A DNA stretch of 64,000 nt from Armatimonadota bacterium (GTDB lineage: Bacteria; Armatimonadota; Fimbriimonadia; Fimbriimonadales; Fimbriimonadaceae): assembly GCA_018268255.1 (NCBI GenBank), contig JAFDWX010000002.1, positions 174,884 to 238,883 on the forward strand, in the 5' to 3' direction. The notes beneath the pieces were generated by a model. That model did not search any database. It was given only the letters and a program-made list of their open reading frames with translations, and was not told the DNA's origin. Position numbers and translations under genes: made by a program. This document shows positions 1 to 7,394 of this stretch, in pieces (the first letter of the stretch is position 1; every line of letters begins with the position of its first letter).

Positions 1-71
1 TACCAATTTCGCCACTCGCCCGGCGGATTGACGTTGCCTAGGATACCGTCTGTGGGAATTGGCTCACCCAT
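1..71 (-). CDS. possible start of a further operon gene, cut by left edge
   Basis: On the minus strand an open frame starts with ATG at 71 and runs off the left edge. The visible residues read MGEPIPTDGILGNVNPP and onward without a stop. It follows the PEP-CTERM gene of the B12-riboswitch operon in the same direction, so it may be the next operon member. Only 23 residues are visible, there is no clear ribosome binding site, and no family can be named. Confidence 0.3.
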   Translation of the reverse strand, partial: MGEPIPTDGILGNVNPPGEWRNW

Positions 72-133
72 CGGGCCGGCCGAAGGGCGTTGCCCCTCGC
101 TGATTTTCTGTGGAGACCGGGACCGTACGGGGC

Positions 134-208
134 GCCGCTGGGGGCGGCATGCTGGGCGAGGCGGTGCCTCGGGGTCCCAGCATGGGGATTGGCCTCCGGG
201 CCAGCGGC
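134..208 (+). repeat. palindromic repeat, copy 1
   Basis: Three nested stems: outer GCCGCTGG (134-141) with CCAGCGGC (201-208), middle ATGCTGGG (149-156) with CCCAGCAT (176-183), and inner CGAGGC (157-162) with GCCTCG (166-171) around a 3-base loop. Related copies lie at 13001-13078 and 13614-13687. This copy starts 15 bases beyond the stop of the leftward PEP-CTERM gene, so it would sit in that transcript's 3' end. Confidence 0.8.
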
Positions 209-223
209 GACGCTAAACAGGCG

Positions 224-793
224 CTACTTCTTCCTCTTTGAGAGCGCCAGAAATCCTCCGGCTAAGGGGATCATGGTAAGAGGCTCCGGCACAGGTTGGC
301 GGGGCTCGCTGCCATTGTAATCCTGATACCAACTCCAGCCATCCCAGCTTCCATCCACCAGCAATCGATCCTCGAACCCGGCGTTGCCAAAGGTCCAAGC
401 AGGGAAGTTCGATCCAGGTGAGACCTCGTTGTAATAGCTCCAAAATCCGTTGGTGAACCATCCCGCCGCATAGTGATCTCCGGACCCCAGACCTCCACCG
501 TCCAGATCGTAACCAAAGGAAAACACCGCGGTGTAGCTCACGCCGGAAACAAGTTCATAGGACAACCGAGGATCTGCCGCTACAATCGCATCCAACATGT
601 TTCGGCCCGTTTTGGCACCATCGAATCGGTAGCCCCAAGCCAACACCTCCGGTTGCGGTCCGCCAAACCAATCAATAACCAGGGCAGCCCGGCTCGCTCC
701 GGTGCCCGTCCATTGGTCGATGTCGGAAAAGCTGTACGCCGAGGCAAACCCGGCAAGAGCGATGGAAAAGAAGATCGTCAAAAATCGGTTCAT
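224..793 (-). CDS. PEP-CTERM exported protein in B12 riboswitch operon
   Basis: A 189-residue secreted protein. It has an N-terminal signal peptide (hydrophobic to about residue 19, ending FASA). Its C-terminal sorting tail is VPEPLTMIPLAGGFLALSKRKK-like: a PEP motif, a hydrophobic helix and a basic end, as used by the exosortase/PEP-CTERM system. The body contains a 'WGYRFDG' stretch and 'DPRLSY'. As I recall it, this pattern occurs in exported proteins near cobalamin genes in other phyla; I cannot verify that here. The ATG at 793 overlaps the previous gene's stop as ATGA, implying translational coupling. It is the third gene behind the cobalamin riboswitch. Exact function unknown; a role in cobalamin capture at the cell surface is inferred from context. 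Confidence 0.85.
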   Translation of the reverse strand: MNRFLTIFFSIALAGFASAYSFSDIDQWTGTGASRAALVIDWFGGPQPEVLAWGYRFDGAKTGRNMLDAIVAADPRLSYELVSGVSYTAVFSFGYDLDGGGLGSGDHYAAGWFTNGFWSYYNEVSPGSNFPAWTFGNAGFEDRLLVDGSWDGWSWYQDYNGSEPRQPVPEPLTMIPLAGGFLALSKRKK

Positions 794-1635
794 GGTAAGA
801 CTCGGCCTCCTTGGACCGGTTGTTGCGGAGTGGGCGTGGCGGGTACGAGAGCGTGTCCGACGCGCGAAACAGCGTCGATCTCCCCCCCTGTACCAGAAAA
901 TCGAATGTATCGGACGGATCGAAATCCGCTTGGCCTAAGGTCAAAAGCACACCCACCAGCCGATCCTTGATATGCTGCGATGAGTTGCGAAGCACTCTTT
1001 CCAACCCATTGCGGAAGGGTCAGGGTGGGCGGTACGGGCTTCGTCGCATCATTCGCGCCAGCCCAGGACTTTGCTGATGAAGACCATGTGAAGGCTTGGG
1101 TTGGCCAAAGAGCATCGCCGCATTGATAATTGGAAACCGGATAGGAGTACCACTGAATGAGGTCGGGACTGACACTCACCTCCGTGGGCTCAAAAAGGTG
1201 TCCCGAGCTCAGAATCCGCACGAGATCCATATCGGTCGCCCATCCGATCGTTGTCCCGCTGTTGGACAGAAACGAGTTGCCAAATACGATGAAATCAAAT
1301 CCGTACCAGTTTCTGGGGTCATCGACAATGGGTTGGGAGAACGCCACGATCAGCTGCCCACCGGGTTGGATGGTGACGACGCTCTTGGAACCGGACGGAT
1401 CGGTTCCCCATGCGCCGTAGACCACCGACGTTGCGACCCTTTGGCTCGTTCCACCATTCACGAGATCCTGGATCCAGGTAGATGGCGCGCCGAGAGCCGC
1501 TGCCGGATCGGAATACACTCCGGAACCGAGGCCCGATGATGAAACCACGGAACTTGCGAACCAGTCGTTGGCGCAAGCAATGCCCGAGATCGCCAGAACC
1601 AGACTAATTGAGGTCGTACGCTTCGTCATGCTCAC
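790..1635 (-). CDS. secreted surface protein in B12 riboswitch operon
   Basis: A 281-residue exported protein with a signal peptide (MTKRTTSISLVLAISGIACA) and no PEP-CTERM tail. The core has the pattern 'GGQLIVAFSQPIVDDPRNWYG' followed by 'FDFIVFGNSF'. This is typical of proteins annotated only as 'cell surface protein', which I recall as recurrent neighbours of B12-related genes (not checkable here). Start at 1635, or 1629 at the third codon; either overlaps the end of the prepilin-like gene (stop at 1604), so the genes are translationally linked. Several Cys residues could form disulphides. The molecular function is not known; cobalamin binding is a hypothesis from the riboswitch. Confidence 0.85.
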   Translation of the reverse strand: MSMTKRTTSISLVLAISGIACANDWFASSVVSSSGLGSGVYSDPAAALGAPSTWIQDLVNGGTSQRVATSVVYGAWGTDPSGSKSVVTIQPGGQLIVAFSQPIVDDPRNWYGFDFIVFGNSFLSNSGTTIGWATDMDLVRILSSGHLFEPTEVSVSPDLIQWYSYPVSNYQCGDALWPTQAFTWSSSAKSWAGANDATKPVPPTLTLPQWVGKSASQLIAAYQGSAGGCAFDLRPSGFRSVRYIRFSGTGGEIDAVSRVGHALVPATPTPQQPVQGGRVLP

Positions 1636-2290
1636 TCAGCCCTCCCGTTCTGCCTTCTCGGTGGAAGACATTTAGTGCTGACCGCGCATGGAGGTCGGCC
1701 CAAATCGTGGTCGCACGCGAAGTATGTCGAAAATCCACCTTTCCGACGACAAAGAGCGGGTCAGATGGTGCGCGCAAATAGTTGGCCGCTGCTACCGGAT
1801 CGCCGAACCCGGAATCTGCAAAAAGAACCGTGCCCGCAGGATCTGCAATCGCTCCCAATGCCGCGACCGGATACTCGGCGAAGGTGTCGCCGCCTAAATA
1901 AGTTGTGTTGTAGGCGAATCCGGTGTACGGACGTCCCCAGCTTTCGCCGTGGAAATCAGGACATTGGCACACCATTCCCGTACGAACGTACGGCCCGAGC
2001 AGTCCTGGCTTGCTGCCGGAGCCGAAATGGGTCTCGAAATCCCACGCAATTTCACTTGAGAAATCAGGGGAATAGTAGTAGCTTGCACACGCTGTTCCGT
2101 CCGCGTCCTCGGCGTACATTTGCCATGCGAGCCCTAGCTGACGGGCGTTGGAAAGGCAAGTTGTTCTAGTCGCAGCGGATTTTGCGCTGGCGAACGTAGG
2201 GAATAGGATCGCTGCCAAGGTGGAGATGACGGCCATTACCACCAGCAGTTCGATGAGCGTAAATCCGTTCTTATTTTCAGTCACATGCAT
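1604..2290 (-). CDS. prepilin-like H-X9-DG family protein under B12 riboswitch
   Basis: About 228 residues from ATG 2290, chosen because it places a short leader just before the prepilin cleavage motif [11 protein letters not shown] longer ATG at 2395 would run into the riboswitch. The type IV pilin-like N-terminal helix ([22 protein letters not shown]) is followed by a globular domain ending 'FRHTSRATTIWADLHARS'. That ending matches the His...(D/G)xH ending of the prepilin-associated H-X9-DG group. It is probably cleaved by prepilin peptidase and placed in a pseudopilus or held at the inner membrane. Being the first gene behind a cobalamin riboswitch is unusual for this family. Confidence 0.88.
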   Translation of the reverse strand: MHVTENKNGFTLIELLVVMAVISTLAAILFPTFASAKSAATRTTCLSNARQLGLAWQMYAEDADGTACASYYYSPDFSSEIAWDFETHFGSGSKPGLLGPYVRTGMVCQCPDFHGESWGRPYTGFAYNTTYLGGDTFAEYPVAALGAIADPAGTVLFADSGFGDPVAAANYLRAPSDPLFVVGKVDFRHTSRATTIWADLHARSALNVFHREGRTGGLSEHDEAYDLN

Positions 2291-2395
2291 CCCCGAAGGG
2301 CGCCATGTTGGAGTGAGAGGAAGGAGGAGGAGCCTTGAGCCCGTCCGCGTTCCACCTATGCTCGTAGGCGTCCGTAAATTGTTGAGAAATCGCAC

Positions 2396-2527
2396 GGGCG
2401 ATCGGACTTACAGCTCAATGCTGATTACCGTTGCGGCACAGTGCCGGATTCTCACCGGACTTCCCCCGCTCAGCTCACCCATAACCGGGCAAGCGGTGAC
2501 TTCACTCTCTCACTATACTCAAATTCG
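2396..2527 (-). promoter_or_regulatory. cobalamin (AdoCbl) riboswitch
   Basis: The minus strand carries the conserved core of the cobalamin riboswitch, in order: a GGGAA-like segment, GGTGAGAATCCGGCACTG, CCGCAACGGTAA and a distal AAGTCCGA. The element lies between the VOC gene stop (2530) and the prepilin-like gene (2290), with about 105 bases left for the expression platform. I see no strong terminator hairpin there, so control may be translational or use a weak structure. Boundaries are approximate. By family rule, cobalamin binding represses the downstream genes. Confidence 0.9.
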
Positions 2528-2529
2528 CC

Positions 2530-2898
2530 TTATGCGGAGACCTTTTTGAAAAGTCCGAAAATCGCTCCTTGAGGATCTTTGACAATGCAGTAGCTCCCCC
2601 ATTGCTCCGAGTCACTGGAGTACAGGGTTTCGGCTCCGAGTTCGGCCGCTCGCGAGCACGCGCCTTCGTAGTCCTCGACGTAAATGTAGGGGACCCAACC
2701 GACGTAATTGTTCATTCCTTCAAAGCTCTGGATCAGGCCGAATGCGGGTCGGTCGCCGAGCATGACCGAGTAATCACTGTGGTCGCCCATGTCGGTCGGA
2801 ACGGTCGGTAATCCGAGAACTGTGCCGTAGAACTTCTGGGCAGCTTCTGAATCCGTACTGTGCTGTTCGAGCCAAGCGATATGTTCCATTCCGCGCAT
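2530..2898 (-). CDS. VOC (glyoxalase/bleomycin resistance fold) family protein
   Basis: About 122 residues from ATG 2898 (an ATG at 2889 is also possible; the extension to 2943 is not needed). It has the single-module VOC layout: 'HIAWLEQHSTDSEAAQKFY' at the N-terminus and 'YIYVEDYEGACSRAAELGAE' then 'IVKDPQGAIFGLFKK' at the C-terminus. It may bind a metal and a small substrate, but the reaction cannot be told. Divergent from galE with a short shared promoter region (2899-2951). Its stop lies only a few bases from the riboswitch. Confidence 0.85.
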   Translation of the reverse strand: MRGMEHIAWLEQHSTDSEAAQKFYGTVLGLPTVPTDMGDHSDYSVMLGDRPAFGLIQSFEGMNNYVGWVPYIYVEDYEGACSRAAELGAETLYSSDSEQWGSYCIVKDPQGAIFGLFKKVSA

Positions 2899-2951
2899 GC
2901 TACCTCGCGCGGCTAAGAAACCTGGTGCAGCCTTGAGTAACATGAAGGCAT

Positions 2952-3935
2952 ATGATTTTGGTGATCGGCGGCGCGGGGTTTATCGGGTCGCACATGGCCA
3001 AGCGGCTCCGCCAACAGGGCGAACCGCATCTCATTTTTGATAATTTTGAAGCTGGCCACCGTGCAGCTATCCTGGATTCGAAAGTTGTCGAGGGCGACAT
3101 CCGCGACCCCGAGGCACTTCGAAAGGTCTTTGCGCTCCACGATATCGACGTGGTCATGCATTTTGCCGCCTATATTGCCGTCGGCGAAAGTGGCCACAAG
3201 CCTCTTGAGTACTGGGAGAACAATACTGGGGGAATGATCAACCTGCTCAAGGCGATGCGAGTGGCGGGCGTCAGCAAGGTGGTGTTCAGCTCGACAGCGG
3301 CCATTTTCGGGGAGCCGGAATACACACCGATCGACGAAGCGCATCCCAAACATCCCACGAGCGTTTATGGTGAAACCAAACACGCTGTGGAACAAATCCT
3401 CGCAAAGATGGAGGAGGCCAATGGGATTCGATCGGTTTGCCTGCGCTATTTCAACGCTGCTGGAGCCGACCCGGAAGGCGAAATCGGCGAAGATCACGAG
3501 CCAGAAAGCCATCTGATTCCTGCGGCGATTCTCGCCGGCATGGGTAAGACCCCGGGATTGACAATTTTTGGGACGAACTATCCAACGCGTGACGGAACCT
3601 GCGTCCGAGACTATATCCACGTCTACGATTTGGCGAAAGCGCATCTTGCTGCGGTCAGCCATCTCCGGGCGGGAGGCTCCTCTAGAGCTTATAACCTGGG
3701 GAACGGAGCGGGCTACACGGTTCGGGAAGTGATCGAGTCGGTCAAGAATGTCACAGGCCTGCCTATCCAAATTGAGGAGGGACCAAGAAGGGAAGGAGAC
3801 CCTGCGGTGCTGGTCGCAAGCAGTGAAAAGATCCGTCAAGAGCTAGGTTGGGAGCCCCAGTACGGCGCGCTCGACACAATGGTGGAACACGCCTGGGCAT
3901 GGCGCAAGGCGAACCCGGACGGATATCGAGACTAA
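2952..3935 (+). CDS. galE: UDP-glucose 4-epimerase
   Basis: 327 residues, normal length for GalE. The N-terminal Rossmann motif GGAGFIGSH lies at about residues 6-14. The catalytic region has the Ser/Thr of 'FSSTAAIFG' and the YxxxK of 'SVYGETKHA'. The C-terminal part has the 'YIHVYDLAKAHLAA' and 'YNLGNGAGYTVREVIE' signatures of the extended SDR epimerases. It interconverts UDP-glucose and UDP-galactose for surface polysaccharide and galactose use in the cytoplasm. The 3' end overlaps the convergent rsfS by four bases (3932-3935). Confidence 0.95.
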   Translation: MILVIGGAGFIGSHMAKRLRQQGEPHLIFDNFEAGHRAAILDSKVVEGDIRDPEALRKVFALHDIDVVMHFAAYIAVGESGHKPLEYWENNTGGMINLLKAMRVAGVSKVVFSSTAAIFGEPEYTPIDEAHPKHPTSVYGETKHAVEQILAKMEEANGIRSVCLRYFNAAGADPEGEIGEDHEPESHLIPAAILAGMGKTPGLTIFGTNYPTRDGTCVRDYIHVYDLAKAHLAAVSHLRAGGSSRAYNLGNGAGYTVREVIESVKNVTGLPIQIEEGPRREGDPAVLVASSEKIRQELGWEPQYGALDTMVEHAWAWRKANPDGYRD

Positions 3936-4282
3936 AGCAAGTCCGGGTTTGTCTGCATCTCACGCCAAAGCGATTCCAGGCTGTAAAACTGGCGCTTTTC
4001 CTCGCGCATCACGTTAAGCACGACATCGCCGAAGTCTTGCAGCACCCACCCCGAATCACCCTCCTCGGTACGGAGAGGTCGGACACCCTTGTCTCGCAAC
4101 TTCTCAGCGACTCGTTCGGCGATCGCCCGAACGTGGGTGTCGCTGTTGCCACTGCAAACGACAAAATAATCGGTAACAGAGGTTTTGGTGCGGACATCGA
4201 GTGTATCGATCCGCTCCGCCTTCATGTCGTCGGCAAATTCGCAGATCAACGCTGCTTTCTCAGTGCTATTCATATCGCTCAT
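3932..4282 (-). CDS. rsfS: ribosome silencing factor RsfS
   Basis: 116 residues, typical length. It shows the RsfS/Iojap core 'DVRTKTSVTDYFVVCSGNSDTHVRAIAE' and 'GDSGWVLQDFGDVVLNVM'. It binds ribosomal protein L14 and blocks subunit joining in starvation. Its ATG overlaps the nadD stop as ATGA (4279-4282). It is the last gene of the leftward cluster that begins at ffh/rpsP; the nadD-rsfS order is common in bacteria. Confidence 0.95.
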   Translation of the reverse strand: MSDMNSTEKAALICEFADDMKAERIDTLDVRTKTSVTDYFVVCSGNSDTHVRAIAERVAEKLRDKGVRPLRTEEGDSGWVLQDFGDVVLNVMREEKRQFYSLESLWREMQTNPDLL

Positions 4283-4887
4283 AATTCGTAAAGGCGGTTC
4301 TTCCTAATGTAATTCGCCACGGGTTCAGAAAGCCAGTGTTCAAAAGACTTGCCTTCGGCGATGGCGCGTCGAATTTCGGTGGAACTCGCCTTGGTTGGAT
4401 CCATCGAGATAAAGTCGACAACCTCTTGAATATAGTCGGGCACATCGCGCAAAGCATCGTCCCGAGTGTCGGGAGGCCGAATAATCGCCGCAAATCGAGT
4501 CAGCTTCGCCAAGCGATCAGGCTGTTTCCAGTCGTAAATAGTTTTCAGCGAGTCGCTGCCGAGTATGAACCAATAGTGTGCGGGAATTCCAAAATGGAGT
4601 TCAGTCAGGGTGTCTACTGCGAACGATTTTTCGCCTCGCGTGATCTCAATGTCGCTGACAGCAAAGTTCGGATGGCCCTCAATCAAGAGCGAAACCATCT
4701 CCATGCGTTCTTTCGCTGGGGTCAGTGATTTCCGAAACTTCAGCGGATTTTGGGAGGCAGGGATGAAGAGCACCTCATCCAGACCTAGCTGCTCAGCGGC
4801 AGCTTCTGCCATCGCCAAGTGACCGAGGTGAGGAGGGTCAAAGGTGCCTCCCAGAATCCCAACTTTTCTGAGGTTTGTTTCGCTCAT
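4279..4887 (-). CDS. nadD: nicotinate-nucleotide adenylyltransferase
   Basis: 202 residues. It has the nucleotidyltransferase motif GGTFDPPHLGHLAMAE at residues 10-25 and the C-terminal 'KASSTEIRRAI' (ISSTxIR signature). It makes deamido-NAD from nicotinate mononucleotide and ATP in NAD synthesis. Both ends are 4-base overlaps: start with obgE stop (4884-4887) and stop with rsfS start, so the genes are translationally coupled. Confidence 0.96.
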   Translation of the reverse strand: MSETNLRKVGILGGTFDPPHLGHLAMAEAAAEQLGLDEVLFIPASQNPLKFRKSLTPAKERMEMVSLLIEGHPNFAVSDIEITRGEKSFAVDTLTELHFGIPAHYWFILGSDSLKTIYDWKQPDRLAKLTRFAAIIRPPDTRDDALRDVPDYIQEVVDFISMDPTKASSTEIRRAIAEGKSFEHWLSEPVANYIRKNRLYEL

Positions 4888-6146
4888 AGATCACTAAATT
4901 CAAAAACGACAGCACCGGCGAACACGGTGTCCCCTTCTTGTGCGCCAAGCTCGCGGAGTCGTTCGATGACACCCATTCGGTCTAGGCGCCGGTGGAGATA
5001 TCGCACGCTGTCCGAGTTTTCCAAATTCGTCATCGCCACCATGCGCAGGATCCGTCGCCCTGTTAGTTCAAATCCTTCATCGGTGGGCACAACATCCCAC
5101 GAGTCGTCCAATCGAACAACCTTGGGCGGAATCAAGACGGGCATCTCCTCAGTCGCTTCGACCTCCTTGAGTTTCTCCCCGATTGCAAAAAGGAGATTGG
5201 CGATTCCATCGCCTGTAGCGGCGGAAATCGGATAAATCGGGATTCCGAGTCCTTCGAAGCGCGCCCTTCGTTCGTTGTACTGGTCACTTGGAATTAGGTC
5301 CAGCTTGTTCAGAACCAACAAGCGGGGCCTCTGCCAGATCTCCTCGTTGTAGAGCCGTAGCTCCTCTTCAATCTGATTGAAGTTCTCCAGTGGGTCCGTC
5401 TCATCGATGGGGAAGATATCGACCACGTGCACCAGAATTTTGGTCCGTTCGATATGGCGGAGAAACTGGTGCCCTAACCCATGGCCTTCGCTCGCTCCCT
5501 CGATTAGACCAGGCATGTCAGCCAGAACGAAACTCTGGTCTGCAACCTTGACCACGCCGAGGTTCGGAGCGATGGTCGTAAACGGATAGTCCGCAATCTT
5601 CGGTTTCGCCGCCGAAACTTGGCTCAGCAGGGTGCTTTTGCCTGCGTTGGGTTTGCCGATCAATCCGACATCGGCCAGCAACTTCAGTTCGAGTTTGGCA
5701 ACCACGGTTTCACCCGGGGCTCCCTTCTGAGCAAAGTTCGGCACCTGACGTACGCTGGAGACGTAATGGGCGTTGCCGTGGCCACCTCGGCCCCCTTGGC
5801 AGATCACCAGTTGAGCTCCTGCGAAATTCAGATCGGCAAGCACCTCGTTCAAGACTGTGTCGGTCACTACCGTGCCAACTGGAACTTTGAGAACGATGTC
5901 CTTTGCGTTTCGTCCGCGCTTATTGCCGACCGCGTGGACGCCATCTTCGGCTCGAAATTTGGATTTTAACTTGAAGTCGTAGAGCGTTCGGCAACCTCTC
6001 TCGGCAACCAGGATCACGTCCCCGCCTCGGCCACCATCGGAGCCATTGGGGCCACCGCGTGGTACGTGTTTCTCGCGATGGAACGCGACTGCACCGGAAC
6101 CTCCGGAACCGCTCGTCAGTTCCACAATCACTTGGTCCATAAACAT
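4884..6146 (-). CDS. obgE: GTPase ObgE/CgtA
   Basis: 420 residues in three domains: Gly-rich Obg fold (about 1-157, 'GSGGSGAVAFHREK'), G domain (GKPNAGKSTLL, DMPGLIEGA, NKLD), and C-terminal OCT domain (about 345-420). It is an essential GTPase in 50S ribosome maturation and stress signalling. It begins a few bases after the rimM stop (6150) in the same direction. Finding rimM directly upstream places Obg within the ribosome-assembly operon. Confidence 0.97.
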   Translation of the reverse strand: MFMDQVIVELTSGSGGSGAVAFHREKHVPRGGPNGSDGGRGGDVILVAERGCRTLYDFKLKSKFRAEDGVHAVGNKRGRNAKDIVLKVPVGTVVTDTVLNEVLADLNFAGAQLVICQGGRGGHGNAHYVSSVRQVPNFAQKGAPGETVVAKLELKLLADVGLIGKPNAGKSTLLSQVSAAKPKIADYPFTTIAPNLGVVKVADQSFVLADMPGLIEGASEGHGLGHQFLRHIERTKILVHVVDIFPIDETDPLENFNQIEEELRLYNEEIWQRPRLLVLNKLDLIPSDQYNERRARFEGLGIPIYPISAATGDGIANLLFAIGEKLKEVEATEEMPVLIPPKVVRLDDSWDVVPTDEGFELTGRRILRMVAMTNLENSDSVRYLHRRLDRMGVIERLRELGAQEGDTVFAGAVVFEFSDL

Positions 6147-6149
6147 GGG

Positions 6150-6635
6150 TTATTCGTCCTCGCCTGGGCGCATGCCGGGAATGAGTTTCACCTGGACCAG
6201 ACCCTTGTCGAGATCCACGTCCAGAATGAACTCTCGCACACAAGGAACGACGACATCCCCGACGATCAGAAGATCATGGGCGGGAGCCATTTGGATATCG
6301 GTCACTTTGCCTACTGGATTACCGTCTTGGTCGATGACGTCAAGCCCCACGAGTTCGTTAAAGTAGAATTCGTCCTCCTCAAGCTCGGGCCGCTCATCCA
6401 AAGGAATTTTGAGAATCTTGCCGATCAGAGCTTGGGCTTGTTCCATGCTTCCGACCCCTCGAAAAAGCACGCGGACTTGGGATTTCGACCAATGGCTGTC
6501 GATAATTTCAACGTCTTTACCCTCGAGCCAAAGGCTTTCTCCAGGTTCAAAACGCTCTGGATAATCGGTGAGGGGCGTAATTTTGACGTGACCCTTAAGA
6601 CCAAAAACCCCAACCACGCGACCCACGTCGGCCAT
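6150..6635 (-). CDS. rimM: ribosome maturation factor RimM
   Basis: About 161 residues from ATG 6635 (MADVGRVVGVFGLKGHVKI), the expected RimM beginning. A GTG at 6674, eight bases after khpA, is an alternative. The open frame upstream of that is only a shadow of khpA. The N-terminal RimM domain is followed by a PRC-barrel ('FYFNELVGLDVIDQDGNPVGKVTDI'). It assists 16S rRNA processing and binds S19. It follows rpsP and khpA as in many bacteria, but here obgE, not trmD, comes next. Confidence 0.92.
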   Translation of the reverse strand: MADVGRVVGVFGLKGHVKITPLTDYPERFEPGESLWLEGKDVEIIDSHWSKSQVRVLFRGVGSMEQAQALIGKILKIPLDERPELEEDEFYFNELVGLDVIDQDGNPVGKVTDIQMAPAHDLLIVGDVVVPCVREFILDVDLDKGLVQVKLIPGMRPGEDE

Positions 6636-6681
6636 TTCGGCGTTCTGGTTCGGGGTGGTTGGGGTGTTTTTCACACAGAAG

Positions 6682-6921
6682 CTATTCGGTAACGACTTTG
6701 ACGTAAGCCTTTTGGCGAGCTTTGCTTGCAGCAGCGCTGACGACGTATCGGATTGCCGAGACGACGCGTCCGCTCTTGCCGATGACCTTACCAACATCAT
6801 TGGGGGCCACGCGCACAAAGTAGGTGATTCCGTCATGATCCTTCTTTTCCTCAACGTGGACAACCTCAGGTTCGGCCACGAGCGAGGAGACGAGGTGCTG
6901 GACAAGTGGTGAAAGGCTCAT
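6682..6921 (-). CDS. khpA: KH-domain RNA-binding protein KhpA
   Basis: 79 residues, a single KH domain with the GxxG loop in 'VGKVIGKSGRVVSAIR'. Usual length for KhpA/YlqC, which binds small RNAs and mRNAs and often pairs with KhpB. Its ATG overlaps the rpsP stop as ATGA (6918-6921). The rpsP-khpA-rimM order is conserved widely. Confidence 0.93.
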   Translation of the reverse strand: MSLSPLVQHLVSSLVAEPEVVHVEEKKDHDGITYFVRVAPNDVGKVIGKSGRVVSAIRYVVSAAASKARQKAYVKVVTE

Positions 6922-7364
6922 GCTTCGGCAGGTGCCTCAGAAGGTGCGGCCTCTTCGGTTGCTGGAGCCTCGGCGACAGGAGCATCTTCGACCACTGGCG
7001 CAGGTGCCGGTGCGGCTTCAACCGCTGGTGCGGCGACTGTCGCAGGAACGCTGATCGCCTCAGTTCGCTTGTCCAGGAACTTGAAGTTCTTCTTTGCTGC
7101 TGGACGCTGCGCGAAAAACTCTTCCAAAATTCCAGCCTTCTTGAGCAGAATTGCTGCGGTTTCTGTCGGCTGCGCTCCGTTCATCAGCCAATGCAGCGCG
7201 CGCTCTTTCTTGAGGTTGATCGCGCCTTCCTTCTTCATGAGCGGGTTGAATGTGCCCAAAATCTCGATGAAAGCGCCATTTCGGCCGGCGAGATTCTTAG
7301 CAACAACCACGCGGTAAAACGGGCGGTGTTTGTTGCCCAATCTTGCCAATCGTATCTTTACCAC
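6918..7364 (-). CDS. rpsP: 30S ribosomal protein S16 with long Ala/Pro/Glu tail
   Basis: 148 residues. The first ~90 are S16 (MVKIRLARLGNKHRPFYRVV start, 'GTFNPL'). The last ~50 are a low-complexity Ala/Pro/Val/Glu tail not found in the minimal protein. S16 stabilises the 5' domain of 16S rRNA; the acidic tail is probably disordered and exposed. The gene starts about 30 bases after ffh in the same direction. Confidence 0.95.
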   Translation of the reverse strand: MVKIRLARLGNKHRPFYRVVVAKNLAGRNGAFIEILGTFNPLMKKEGAINLKKERALHWLMNGAQPTETAAILLKKAGILEEFFAQRPAAKKNFKFLDKRTEAISVPATVAAPAVEAAPAPAPVVEDAPVAEAPATEEAAPSEAPAEA

Positions 7365-7394
7365 TTGCTTCGTGTTCTCCTAAACTGTTGAGGT

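Noticed and set aside
2913-3839. 308-residue minus-strand frame opposite galE
   Set aside because: Fully antisense to galE, Arg/His/Cys-rich shadow sequence with no motif; galE is certain.
6636-6905. N-terminal extension of RimM by 90 residues
   Set aside because: It is khpA read in another frame; RimM homologues begin near ATG 6635.
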